From positions 101,421 to 165,420 of the forward strand of contig NZ_QSBV01000002.1 in NCBI RefSeq assembly GCF_003465825.1: a stretch of DNA of 64,000 bases. Reading direction: 5' to 3'. The position numbers were made by a program, and so were the translations under genes. Of the stretch, positions 47,395 to 55,259 are shown one piece after another (position 1 is the first letter of the stretch; each line of letters opens with the position of its first letter). Source of the stretch: Collinsella sp. AF02-46-1 (lineage in GTDB: Bacteria > Actinomycetota > Coriobacteriia > Coriobacteriales > Coriobacteriaceae). The notes below the pieces were generated by a model. The model did not search any database and was not told where the DNA came from. It saw only the letters and a list, made by a program, of their open reading frames with translations.

Positions 47395-48051
47395 CTATTT
47401 ACCACCTTTCATAGCCGGAATTCGGCCAACAACGGGAATACCCAGGAGCTCTTCTGCCTCTTCGGCACCGCGGATGCGGGTATTGAGCATGTCTGCCAAA
47501 ACGACATAGGCAACTGCGATAAAGATACCGGCGAGGAACGCGACGGCAATATACAGCGTGCGCTTGGGGCCGCTGGGGGCTTCGGGGGTCTTAGCCTCGT
47601 CGATAACGTTGATGCTCTGGGCAGCGCCGACGTTCTGAGCGACCGTACTCACCGAGCTGGCAATGGCCTTTGCGACCTCAGCCGTCTCCTTGGCATCGGT
47701 GCCGGTAACCGAAAGCGTAATGACACGCGTGGTGGTCTCGGAGGAAACAGACACCTTGTAGTCATCCAGATCGGTAAGGCCCAGTTCTTTGGCGGCGCCG
47801 CTCTTAACGCTATCGCTATCCAGCAGCGTGGCGATATCGTTGGAAAGCATCTGGCTCGCCGAGAGATCGTTGTAGCTCATCTGACCGCTATCGTCGGTCT
47901 TGGCGAGAATGTACATGCTCGTCGTCGCGGTATAGGTGTTGTCCATCGCAACGAAGGACACGATGCCCATAGCGATCGCGCAGACCACCGGAAGGGTGAT
48001 GACCAGCTTGAGGTGCTTCTTCAGCAGCTGGAACAGTTCGAGAAGGGTCAT
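47395..48051 (-). CDS. cpsC: CpsC/Wzz-type chain-length and kinase adaptor
   Basis: 218-residue membrane protein with helices at about 16-35 (LVITLPVVCAIAMGIVSFVA) and 168-188, flanking an extracytoplasmic domain: the Wzz/CapA layout. The cytoplasmic C-terminal tail would activate CpsD. First gene of the cps triplet. ATG at 48051 follows GAAAGG. Confidence 0.9.
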   Translation of the reverse strand: MTLLELFQLLKKHLKLVITLPVVCAIAMGIVSFVAMDNTYTATTSMYILAKTDDSGQMSYNDLSASQMLSNDIATLLDSDSVKSGAAKELGLTDLDDYKVSVSSETTTRVITLSVTGTDAKETAEVAKAIASSVSTVAQNVGAAQSINVIDEAKTPEAPSGPKRTLYIAVAFLAGIFIAVAYVVLADMLNTRIRGAEEAEELLGIPVVGRIPAMKGGK

Positions 48052-48192
48052 GCAGCTTGCCTTTCATTTCCCCAGTTCGGATTGACAAAACTGTCCGTAT
48101 GTTATCGCATCTTTTTACCGAGACCAAACTCTATACATAAGAAACAGGCTCTCCTGTAAAAATGTCGGAAGCAATCGTAAAATTGCACAACA

Positions 48193-48221
48193 ACGCCGCA
48201 CCCGAAAGTCAAATGCGGCGT
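48193..48221 (-). terminator. Terminator after phoR
   Basis: ACGCCGCA/TGCGGCGT stem with a 13-base loop, then TTGTTG on the minus strand. Confidence 0.6.
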
Positions 48222-48246
48222 CTACATCAATATCTATGTTGTATCG

Positions 48247-49671
48247 CTATGCGAATGGCTCGTCCTGCTGTATGGGAAACGTCACCGTAATGGTGGTTCC
48301 CACGCCCAACTCGCTCGACAGATCGAGCGTGGCGTGATGATACAGGGCCGCATGCTTGACAATGGCAAGCCCCAGGCCGGTTCCGCCGCGTGCCTTGGAC
48401 CTACTCTTGTCCACGCGATAGAACCGCTCAAATACCTTGCCCTGTTCTTCAGGCGCGATACCGATTCCCGTGTCGGCGACAGCGAGGAACGGATGGCCTT
48501 CGTCGTTGGTGCCGCACTGCAGCGTAACCGTACCGCCGGGCCGATTGTAGCGGATGGCGTTGCTTGCCAGATTATAGATGAGCTCGTCGACCAAGCGCGA
48601 CACGCCTTCGATGACCACAGGCTTGGTCTCATGACTTATCGTCACATTCGCTTGACGGGCGACCTGTTCAAGACGCTGTTCAACCGCGTAGATCGCACGC
48701 GAGAGCTCAATAGGCTCCGTGGACCCAATGGGCACCGCCTCGCCCTCAGTTGCACGTTCGGCCTCGTCCAAGTTAGACAGCGTAAGGATGTCGTTGACAA
48801 GCGCTGCCAAGCGGCCCGCCTCACGATAGATGCGACCGCCAAAGTTGCGCAGGTCGTCCTCGCCCTCGACCATGCCATTTGCGATGAGCTCGGCATAGCC
48901 CGAAATCGCCGTAAGCGGCGTCTTGAGCTCATGGGTGATATTCGCCGTGAACTCGCGGCGCATACGGTCGTTGTCCGCTAGCACCGCCATTTGGCGCTTG
49001 AGTTCCTGGCGCTGCGACTCGATGCGCTCAAGCATGGGAACCATCTCGGCATAGGCGTGCTCATAGCTACGGCGTGGGTGATCCAAATCCACCTCTTGCA
49101 ACGGCGCGATGATGGCACGGGACTCACGGCGCGCCATAAAAAACGAGAGTACTGCACCCGCTGCTGCGATAAGCAGCATCGGCGCCAGCATCGACAGCAA
49201 AATCGCCGCAACGCCAGGCTGGGCCTGCGCCAAGCGAACGACCTGGCCGTTATCAAGGGTGACGGCGCGATACAGCATAATCTCGTCGAGTGTAGAGCTT
49301 GCGCGCTCCGCGGAACCCGAACCACTCTCAAAGGCCTCGATGACCTCGGGGCGATCGCCATGGTTGGGCAGTGTGGAAGGCGACGCCTCGTTGTCGTAGG
49401 CAACAGATCCGTCCTTATTGATCAGCGTGATACGAAGATCCTCGCGATCGAGGCTTCGCAAGAACGGAATGGGCTCCTGCTGCTCGTCGAGGGCGACAGC
49501 AATGAGCTCAGTTTCCTGCGCCAGATTGGCACTCGTGGCATCCGCCAAAGTGTTTTGCACAAAGAACGCACCCAGCACCGTAAACGCCACGATAACCGCC
49601 ATGGCGCAGACAAAGATCGTCACAAAAACGCGGTGCGACAGCGTATGTTTTCCCTGGGGGGCGAAGACCAC
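48247..49671 (-). CDS. Sensor histidine kinase, PhoR-like
   Basis: 474-residue membrane kinase: helix near 15-37, extracytoplasmic sensor region, second helix near 158-178, a HAMP-like linker, H-box FTANITHELKTPLTAISGYAEL (about 240-261) and HATPase domain with N, G1 (ADTGIGI) and G2 (GGTGLGLAIVKHA) boxes. It starts at GTG (49671), three bases after the response regulator stop, with GGAGGAG overlapping that stop. Linked to pstB, so a phosphate role is likely. Confidence 0.9.
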   Translation of the reverse strand: MVFAPQGKHTLSHRVFVTIFVCAMAVIVAFTVLGAFFVQNTLADATSANLAQETELIAVALDEQQEPIPFLRSLDREDLRITLINKDGSVAYDNEASPSTLPNHGDRPEVIEAFESGSGSAERASSTLDEIMLYRAVTLDNGQVVRLAQAQPGVAAILLSMLAPMLLIAAAGAVLSFFMARRESRAIIAPLQEVDLDHPRRSYEHAYAEMVPMLERIESQRQELKRQMAVLADNDRMRREFTANITHELKTPLTAISGYAELIANGMVEGEDDLRNFGGRIYREAGRLAALVNDILTLSNLDEAERATEGEAVPIGSTEPIELSRAIYAVEQRLEQVARQANVTISHETKPVVIEGVSRLVDELIYNLASNAIRYNRPGGTVTLQCGTNDEGHPFLAVADTGIGIAPEEQGKVFERFYRVDKSRSKARGGTGLGLAIVKHAALYHHATLDLSSELGVGTTITVTFPIQQDEPFA

Positions 49672-49674
49672 GGG

Positions 49675-50403
49675 TTACTCCTCCGATGCGGTGGCCGCGG
49701 TGTCGTCGCCTTCGGCACCATCACCGGCAGAAGGCTCGGCCAGGCGATAACCCACGCCGCGCACGGTCTCGATGGCGCTGGCATGCTCGCCCAGTTTTTG
49801 GCGAAGCGTCTGCACGTGCACGTCAACGGTGCGCGAACCGCCGTCGAAGTCCCAGCCCCACACGCTCTGCAGCAACGACTCTCGGGTAAAGACCACGCCG
49901 GGCTTGCGCATGAGGTACTCGAGCAGGTCGAACTCGCGCAGGGTGAGCTTAAGCGGCTCGCCGGCAACGGTCACCTCGCGATGGCTGGGCGAAAGCACGA
50001 TGTCGCCCACGCTGAGCACATCGCTCGCCTGCTTGACCATGCCGCCGCGACGCAGCAGTGCGCGGCAGCGGCTCGCAAGCTCCATGAGCGAAAACGGCTT
50101 AGTCAGGTAATCGTCGGCACCGCCATCGAGCGCCATCACCTTGTCGAGTTCGGTGTCCTTGGCGGTAAGCATCATGATGGGCACCGTCGCCGTCAGGCGA
50201 TCGGCACGCAGGCGGCGCATAATCGCCAAGCCATCGGTGTCGGGCAGCATGATGTCGAGCAGGACGGCATCGGGTACCCGTCGCGCCACGGCGGCCTTAA
50301 ACTCGCCGTCGCACGAAAAGCCCTCGGCCTCGATTCCCTGCTTGCGCAGCGCATAGACCGTCAAATCCCTGATGTTGTCATCGTCCTCGACGTAGTAGAT
50401 CAT
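49675..50403 (-). CDS. OmpR-family response regulator, PhoP/PhoB-like
   Basis: 242-residue regulator: receiver with acidic pocket YYVEDDDN, phospho-acceptor LLDIMLPD (near residue 52) and KPFS Lys, then a winged-helix domain with LTLREFDLLEYLM and GVGYRL. ATG at 50403 follows AAAGGGG and is used instead of an upstream ATG. It is 64 bp after pstB and coupled to the kinase gene. Confidence 0.92.
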   Translation of the reverse strand: MIYYVEDDDNIRDLTVYALRKQGIEAEGFSCDGEFKAAVARRVPDAVLLDIMLPDTDGLAIMRRLRADRLTATVPIMMLTAKDTELDKVMALDGGADDYLTKPFSLMELASRCRALLRRGGMVKQASDVLSVGDIVLSPSHREVTVAGEPLKLTLREFDLLEYLMRKPGVVFTRESLLQSVWGWDFDGGSRTVDVHVQTLRQKLGEHASAIETVRGVGYRLAEPSAGDGAEGDDTAATASEE

Positions 50404-50467
50404 GTTGAACCCCTTTGCGGCCGGCATGACCGCATCTTAACCCTAAAGGTACCTTTACGAGATGGTA

Positions 50468-51343
50468 TCAGCCAAAACGTCCCGTCAAATAATCCGCTGT
50501 GCGCGAATCGGTCGGTTTTTTGAAGAGCTGAGCGGTGGGCGCGTGCTCCACCAGCTCGCCCAGCAAGAAAAACGCGACCGAGTCGGAGATGCGCGCCGCC
50601 TGCTGCATATTGTGCGTAACGACCACCAACGTGCAGGTCTCCTTGAGCTCGCAGGCAAGCTGCTCCACCACCAGCGTCGACACGGGATCGAGGGCGCTCG
50701 TGGGCTCGTCCATCAGCAGAATGTCGGGCTGCACGGCAAGTGCACGGGCGATGCACAGGCGCTGCTGCTGCCCGCCCGAAAGGCCCAGCCCCGACTCCTT
50801 GAGCTTGTCCTTGACCTCATCCCACAGAGCGGCTCGACGAAGGGAATCCTCGACCAGCTCATCCAGCACGGCGCGATCGCGCACGCCCATGCCGCGCGGA
50901 CCATACGCGACGTTGTCGTAGATGCTCATGGGAAACGGGTTGGGGCGCTGGAACACCATGCCCACGCGCTGGCGAAGGCGGCAGATGTCGTAATCGCCCA
51001 GGATATCTTGACCATCGATCGCAATCTTGCCCTCGATGCGGCAGTCCTTGATGCCGTCGTTCATGCGGTTAAAGCAGCGCAGCAACGTGGACTTTCCGCA
51101 GCCAGAAGGCCCGATGAACGAGGTGATCTGCTTGTCGCGGATCTTGATATTCACGTCCTTGAGCGCATGATGGTCGCCATAGAACAGGTCGAGGCCCTCG
51201 ACATCGATGCGCGTCGGCGAGGCGGCAAGATCCTGCGCCGTGGGGCGCGTCGCGTCTCCGACTTCGCGCTCGTGCGCAGCCTCGGCTCGCGCCTCCATTA
51301 GCTCCTCGAGCTCCGTGGGCTCCATAGCCACACCAGCCGTCAT
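50468..51343 (-). CDS. pstB: Phosphate ABC transporter ATPase PstB
   Basis: 291-residue ATPase that powers phosphate uptake by PstCA. Walker [10 protein letters not shown], signature LSGGQQQR, Walker [14 protein letters not shown], and PstB-specific FNRMND and [18 protein letters not shown] are all present. The N-terminus is extended by about 40 residues. ATG at 51343 follows GGAGG by eight bases. pstS, pstC and pstA are not nearby; upstream is a different two-component system. Confidence 0.95.
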   Translation of the reverse strand: MTAGVAMEPTELEELMEARAEAAHEREVGDATRPTAQDLAASPTRIDVEGLDLFYGDHHALKDVNIKIRDKQITSFIGPSGCGKSTLLRCFNRMNDGIKDCRIEGKIAIDGQDILGDYDICRLRQRVGMVFQRPNPFPMSIYDNVAYGPRGMGVRDRAVLDELVEDSLRRAALWDEVKDKLKESGLGLSGGQQQRLCIARALAVQPDILLMDEPTSALDPVSTLVVEQLACELKETCTLVVVTHNMQQAARISDSVAFFLLGELVEHAPTAQLFKKPTDSRTADYLTGRFG

Positions 51344-51446
51344 ACCGCATACCTCCACGTCGATATCAATTCAGCAGTATCGATAGTAGAAACCGCGGCT
51401 CATACGCACGTGAGCGCATTGTCAGGTGTTTGTAAGGGCGCCTACG

Positions 51447-52685
51447 CTACGCGGCGGGCAGCTCGATGGTAAAAACGGTATGCTCGGGCGTCGATTCGCA
51501 CGCGATGGTGCCGCCATGCGCGCATACAATCTCCTTGGCGATGGCGAGACCCAGCCCAGCGCCGCCGCGATTGGTCGCACGCGCCGCATCCAGGCGATAG
51601 AACTTCTCAAAGATCACCTTGAGCTTTGGCTCAGGGATCGGATCGCCCTGGTTTATAAATCGTACGCGCACGCCGCCGTTACCCAAACGTCTGGCCTCAA
51701 TCGTGATCATCGAGCCTTCATAGCTATAGGCAACGGCGTTTTTCATGATGTTGTTGAATACGCGAGCCATCTTGTCGCCGTCCACGAGCACCGTCAGATC
51801 CTCGCAGATATCAACCTGGGCTTCTTTATGCTGTTCGTTGAGAATGGGATAGAACTCGTCGGCCACCTGTGCCAGTAAGAGCCCCAAATCGACGTAGCTG
51901 CGGGTGAGCACGATATCGTGGAAATCAAAGCGCGTGATGTCGAAGAACTCCTCGATGAGTGCATCGAGCCGGTGGGCCTTGTCGAGTGCCACGCCCGTAA
52001 AACGTGTGCGCTGCTCAAGCGGCAAATCGGGGGCCTCCTGCAAGAGCGAAAGGTAGCCCACCACGCTGGCGAGCGGCGTGCGCAGGTCGTGCGCCAGGTA
52101 CGTCACCAGGTCATCTTTGCGGTGGGATTCGTCACGCAGGGCTTGTTGAACCCTACGCTCGCAATCGCGCGCCCGGTTGAGCGCGCCCTCGACCTCGAGG
52201 AAGTCGCCGTCAATGTTGTCCCATGTGTCGGGGTTATCGATCAGACGGTCCTGAATGCGGGCGGCAATCACGCGGTCGGCGTGCAGCTCGCCCTGCTCGT
52301 AACCCTGGTAGTACAGGGCGCGTCCGCAGAAGAACAGGACGCACACGGCAAGCGCCAGCACAAATCCAAGCATGTTGAACACAAAGCCGGCGTCAAAGAA
52401 TACGGGCTCGCCAATACCGCCAAGCGCCATGGACCCGATCGCCAACGTAATTGTCCACGCGGCGCCGCCGATCACCACACAGCGGCGAACGATTTCGAAT
52501 CGATCAATCAGCAAAAAGCCAATGAGTAGAACTGCCAGGATGCCAACGATATTGTCAATGCCGATGAGCAGCAGACTCAGCAAAAAGAGCAGCACCGTCG
52601 CTAACGCACGGTTGTCAACGACCGCCCTTACGTATTCAAAGAGTCGATCGGGTACCTCGAATGCCCGCCTATCGTCTTTTGTCAT
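51447..52685 (-). CDS. Sensor histidine kinase, VanS-like
   Basis: 412-residue kinase. Several N-terminal helices (about 28-60, 73-92, 98-118) with little extracytoplasmic sequence, then H-box LVTYLAHDLRTPLASVVGYLSL (about 192-213) and a HATPase domain with GGAGLGLAIAKEIV. Four helices and the AHDLRTPL box are typical of VanS and related wall-stress kinases. It follows its regulator by 25 bp. The ligand is not evident. Confidence 0.88.
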   Translation of the reverse strand: MTKDDRRAFEVPDRLFEYVRAVVDNRALATVLLFLLSLLLIGIDNIVGILAVLLIGFLLIDRFEIVRRCVVIGGAAWTITLAIGSMALGGIGEPVFFDAGFVFNMLGFVLALAVCVLFFCGRALYYQGYEQGELHADRVIAARIQDRLIDNPDTWDNIDGDFLEVEGALNRARDCERRVQQALRDESHRKDDLVTYLAHDLRTPLASVVGYLSLLQEAPDLPLEQRTRFTGVALDKAHRLDALIEEFFDITRFDFHDIVLTRSYVDLGLLLAQVADEFYPILNEQHKEAQVDICEDLTVLVDGDKMARVFNNIMKNAVAYSYEGSMITIEARRLGNGGVRVRFINQGDPIPEPKLKVIFEKFYRLDAARATNRGGAGLGLAIAKEIVCAHGGTIACESTPEHTVFTIELPAA

Positions 52686-52710
52686 ATCTACTCCCCCACC
52701 ATCAAAGGCG

Positions 52711-53406
52711 TTATTCGATTATGTAGCCGACGCCCCAGACGTTTTTGATAAAGCGCGGCTTCTGGGCATCGTCGCCGATCTTTTCGCGCAGATGGCGAAT
52801 GTGCACCATAACCGTATTGTTGGAGCCGGGCATAAAGTCCTCGTTCCACACCGCGCGGAACAGGTCCTCCACGGGCACCACGCTACCACGATGCTCGACC
52901 AGATACAGCAAGATGGAATACTCGATGGGCGTAAGGCGCACCGGCGCACCGTCCACCGTCACGGAACGAGCATCGCGGTTGATCTCCAGTCCGTCGAGCT
53001 GGATGGTCGGAGACTCGGCCACCTGCGAGCGGCTACCGTAGCTGGTGTAGCGGCGAAGCTGAGCGTGCACGCGCGCGATGAGCTCCAGCGGACGGAACGG
53101 CTTGACCACATAATCGTCTGCGCCAAGCGAGAGCCCCTCGATCTTATCCTGCTGGGCATCGCGTGCCGTCAGCATGATCACGGGATAGGTATGGCTGGAA
53201 CGGATCGTACGCAGCAGCTCAAATCCATCGATATCGGGCAGCATGACATCCAGCAGCGCCAGATCGAACTCCTGCTCCAAGATTGCCTTGGCAGCATCGG
53301 CCCCGCTATAGGCAATCTGGACATCAAAGCCCTCTTTTGTAAGGTAGATACCAACCAGGTCGGCGATGGCTTTCTCGTCATCAACTACCAAAATGCGCTC
53401 GTTCAT
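52711..53406 (-). CDS. OmpR-family response regulator, VanR-like
   Basis: 231-residue regulator: receiver ILVVDDEKAIADLVGIYL, phospho-acceptor LLDVMLPD (near 53), then winged helix with LTPIEYSILLYLVEHRGSVV and VWGVGYIIE at the end. First gene of the pair and divergent from a D,D-carboxypeptidase gene about 200 bp away, a likely target. Confidence 0.9.
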   Translation of the reverse strand: MNERILVVDDEKAIADLVGIYLTKEGFDVQIAYSGADAAKAILEQEFDLALLDVMLPDIDGFELLRTIRSSHTYPVIMLTARDAQQDKIEGLSLGADDYVVKPFRPLELIARVHAQLRRYTSYGSRSQVAESPTIQLDGLEINRDARSVTVDGAPVRLTPIEYSILLYLVEHRGSVVPVEDLFRAVWNEDFMPGSNNTVMVHIRHLREKIGDDAQKPRFIKNVWGVGYIIE

Positions 53407-53603
53407 GCGTGCTCCTCTCGCGCTCCATTATGCCCGAGGCGGCGCGTGCCACACACAACAAGCGCGGGCGATTAAGTCGACCTTAAGGACCAATGTGTCC
53501 GTTCGGGCGCGGATGTGGGCCACGCACGCACGCGATGATCGCCGATGCCGGCAAACGATATACTCTAGTTCCAGAAGAGACCATCCCGTCGAAAGCGAAA
53601 CCT

Positions 53604-54944
53604 GTGAAGTCCCTCACCTCTTTTGCAAAGCGCTCAGCCCAGCTTGCCGCCGGCTTTGTCTGCGCTATCGCCCTTACCGCTGGCGTGCCCACCGTCGCCG
53701 GCGCCCAAGTGCTCACGACCGACAATGTCTGCGGCAAAACCGCCGATGAGCGCGGCATCACGGCCGAAAACCTGCCCGATATCGATGCGACCAATGCCCT
53801 CGTCATGGGCAAAGACGGCACCGTCTACTATGGGCGCGACGCCGATGAGCAGGTCAAAATCGCCTCGATCACCAAGGTCATGACCGCAATCCTAACCGTC
53901 GAGAATTGCAAGATGGACGAGAAGGTCACGGTGAGCAACGCCGCAGCCACCGTGGGTAATTCGACCGCCGGCTTGCTCGAAGGCGACGAGCTTACCGTGG
54001 AGCAGGCGCTGCGCGGCCTGATGATTCCCTCGGGCAACGACGCCGCCATCGTGCTCGCCGAATATGTGGGCAAGAAGATCGACCCTAAGACCAAAGACGC
54101 CGAGGCCACATTTGTGAAGGCCATGAACGAGCGCGCTAAGAAGCTCGGCTGCACCGGTACGCTTTTTGAAAACCCGCATGGTCTGGACTTTGATGAGTGG
54201 GCTGGCGATATGCACTCAACCGCACACGACGTAGCGCTGATGATGCAGGAGGCCATGAAAAACGACACGATCCGCGAGGTCGTAGCGAGCGAGGATTCCT
54301 GGATCGAGGTCACGGGCGCCGACGGCACCGACCATTCGCATTCCATGGACACGCATAACTATTTGCTGGGCCAAGATGGCAACATCGGTGGCAAGACCGG
54401 CACTACCGACGATGCAGGCTATTGCTTTACGGGTGCCTACAACCGCGATGGCAACGAGATCTACACCGTCGTTTTGAACTCCACCACCACCGACCAGCGC
54501 TTTACCGATACCGCAACCCTTGCCAATTGGTACTACGGTCACAAGGTGACGGTCGCGATCGCCAACACGCAGGAAAAGACCGCCAACGGCAACCCGCTTA
54601 TGGCGCGCATTGGTCAAACCGACTGGACTGATAAGACGATCGACGCCACACTCGCCGATCCTACGGCGCAAGCGACCGTGTTTTCCCTTGCCGGCGAGGT
54701 GACCGAAAAGGTTAGCTACGACGATCTTTCGGGCACGGTGCATGTGGGCGACAAGGTGGGCAGCATTACGCTCAAGCAGGACGGCACCAAGATCGCCGTC
54801 ATGGATTTGGTTGCCGACGAAGAAGGCTCGGGGCCGAATCCCATTGAGTGGCTACTCGTGAAGCTCGACCGCCTGGGCCGCCGCATCGACAACCGCCCAC
54901 TCACGGCAGAAAGCGAGACCGTCGCCAAGGCGCCCGAGGTGTAA
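53604..54944 (+). CDS. D-alanyl-D-alanine carboxypeptidase (S11, DacA/PBP5-like)
   Basis: 446-residue exported low-molecular-weight penicillin-binding protein that trims peptidoglycan pentapeptides. The signal peptide starts at the GTG at 53604 (VKSLTSFAKRSAQLAAGF... ending AGAQ). Catalytic motifs: SITK (SxxK), SGN and KTG (GGKTGTTDDAG). The C-terminal domain after about 310 is PBP5-like, with no obvious second membrane anchor. The RBS at the GTG is weak; earlier in-frame ATGs would put non-signal residues ahead of it. Divergent from a VanR/VanS-like pair. Confidence 0.9.
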   Translation: MKSLTSFAKRSAQLAAGFVCAIALTAGVPTVAGAQVLTTDNVCGKTADERGITAENLPDIDATNALVMGKDGTVYYGRDADEQVKIASITKVMTAILTVENCKMDEKVTVSNAAATVGNSTAGLLEGDELTVEQALRGLMIPSGNDAAIVLAEYVGKKIDPKTKDAEATFVKAMNERAKKLGCTGTLFENPHGLDFDEWAGDMHSTAHDVALMMQEAMKNDTIREVVASEDSWIEVTGADGTDHSHSMDTHNYLLGQDGNIGGKTGTTDDAGYCFTGAYNRDGNEIYTVVLNSTTTDQRFTDTATLANWYYGHKVTVAIANTQEKTANGNPLMARIGQTDWTDKTIDATLADPTAQATVFSLAGEVTEKVSYDDLSGTVHVGDKVGSITLKQDGTKIAVMDLVADEEGSGPNPIEWLLVKLDRLGRRIDNRPLTAESETVAKAPEV

Positions 54945-54967
54945 GGTCGAAGAACAATACACTCGCT

Positions 54968-55033
54968 GAAAGGAGGTGTCCGAAAGGATGCCTCCTTTTT
55001 TTGAGGGTTCGAATCCCCAGTCTCCTTTCTCCA
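54968..55033 (+). other. Terminator hairpin and tRNA-Ser-like relic
   Basis: AAAGGAGG...CCTCCTTT followed by a T-run terminates the carboxypeptidase gene. The same stretch has paired ends (GAAAGGAG/CTCCTTTC, then T and CCA), a D-arm-like TGTCCGAAAGGA and a T-loop-like GGGTTCGAATCCCC, but no anticodon arm. It resembles a decayed tRNA-Ser. Confidence 0.45.
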
Positions 55034-55037
55034 CACA

Positions 55038-55062
55038 AAAAAGGGTCCCAAATGGGACCCTT
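55038..55062 (-). terminator. Terminator after tRNA-Ser
   Basis: AAGGGTCCC/GGGACCCTT arms with a four-base loop, then TTTTTT on the minus strand, starting 14 bases past the tRNA 3' end. Confidence 0.85.
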
Positions 55063-55076
55063 CTTCAAATTCGTAC

Positions 55077-55167
55077 TGGCGGAGAGCTGGGGATTCGAAC
55101 CCCAGATGCCCTTTTGGGGCATACTCGCTTAGCAGGCGAGCACCTTCGGCCTCTCGGTCAGCTCTCC
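55077..55167 (-). tRNA. tRNA-Ser(GCT)
   Basis: Minus-strand class II tRNA. Acceptor GGAGAGC/GCTCTCC, anticodon arm CTCGC-CTGCTAA-GCGAG giving GCT, long variable arm (TGCCCCAAAAGGGCA), T arm with GGTTCGAATCC, discriminator G and encoded CCA at 55079-55077. About 91 bases. Confidence 0.96.
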
Positions 55168-55259
55168 GTAACAGCCGTTCTATAGTAACCAAACAGCCGA
55201 AGTTGGGCAAGAGGAAATTTTCTAATTGCCTAGCAGCCTTTCCTCCTTGAAAGCTTCGC

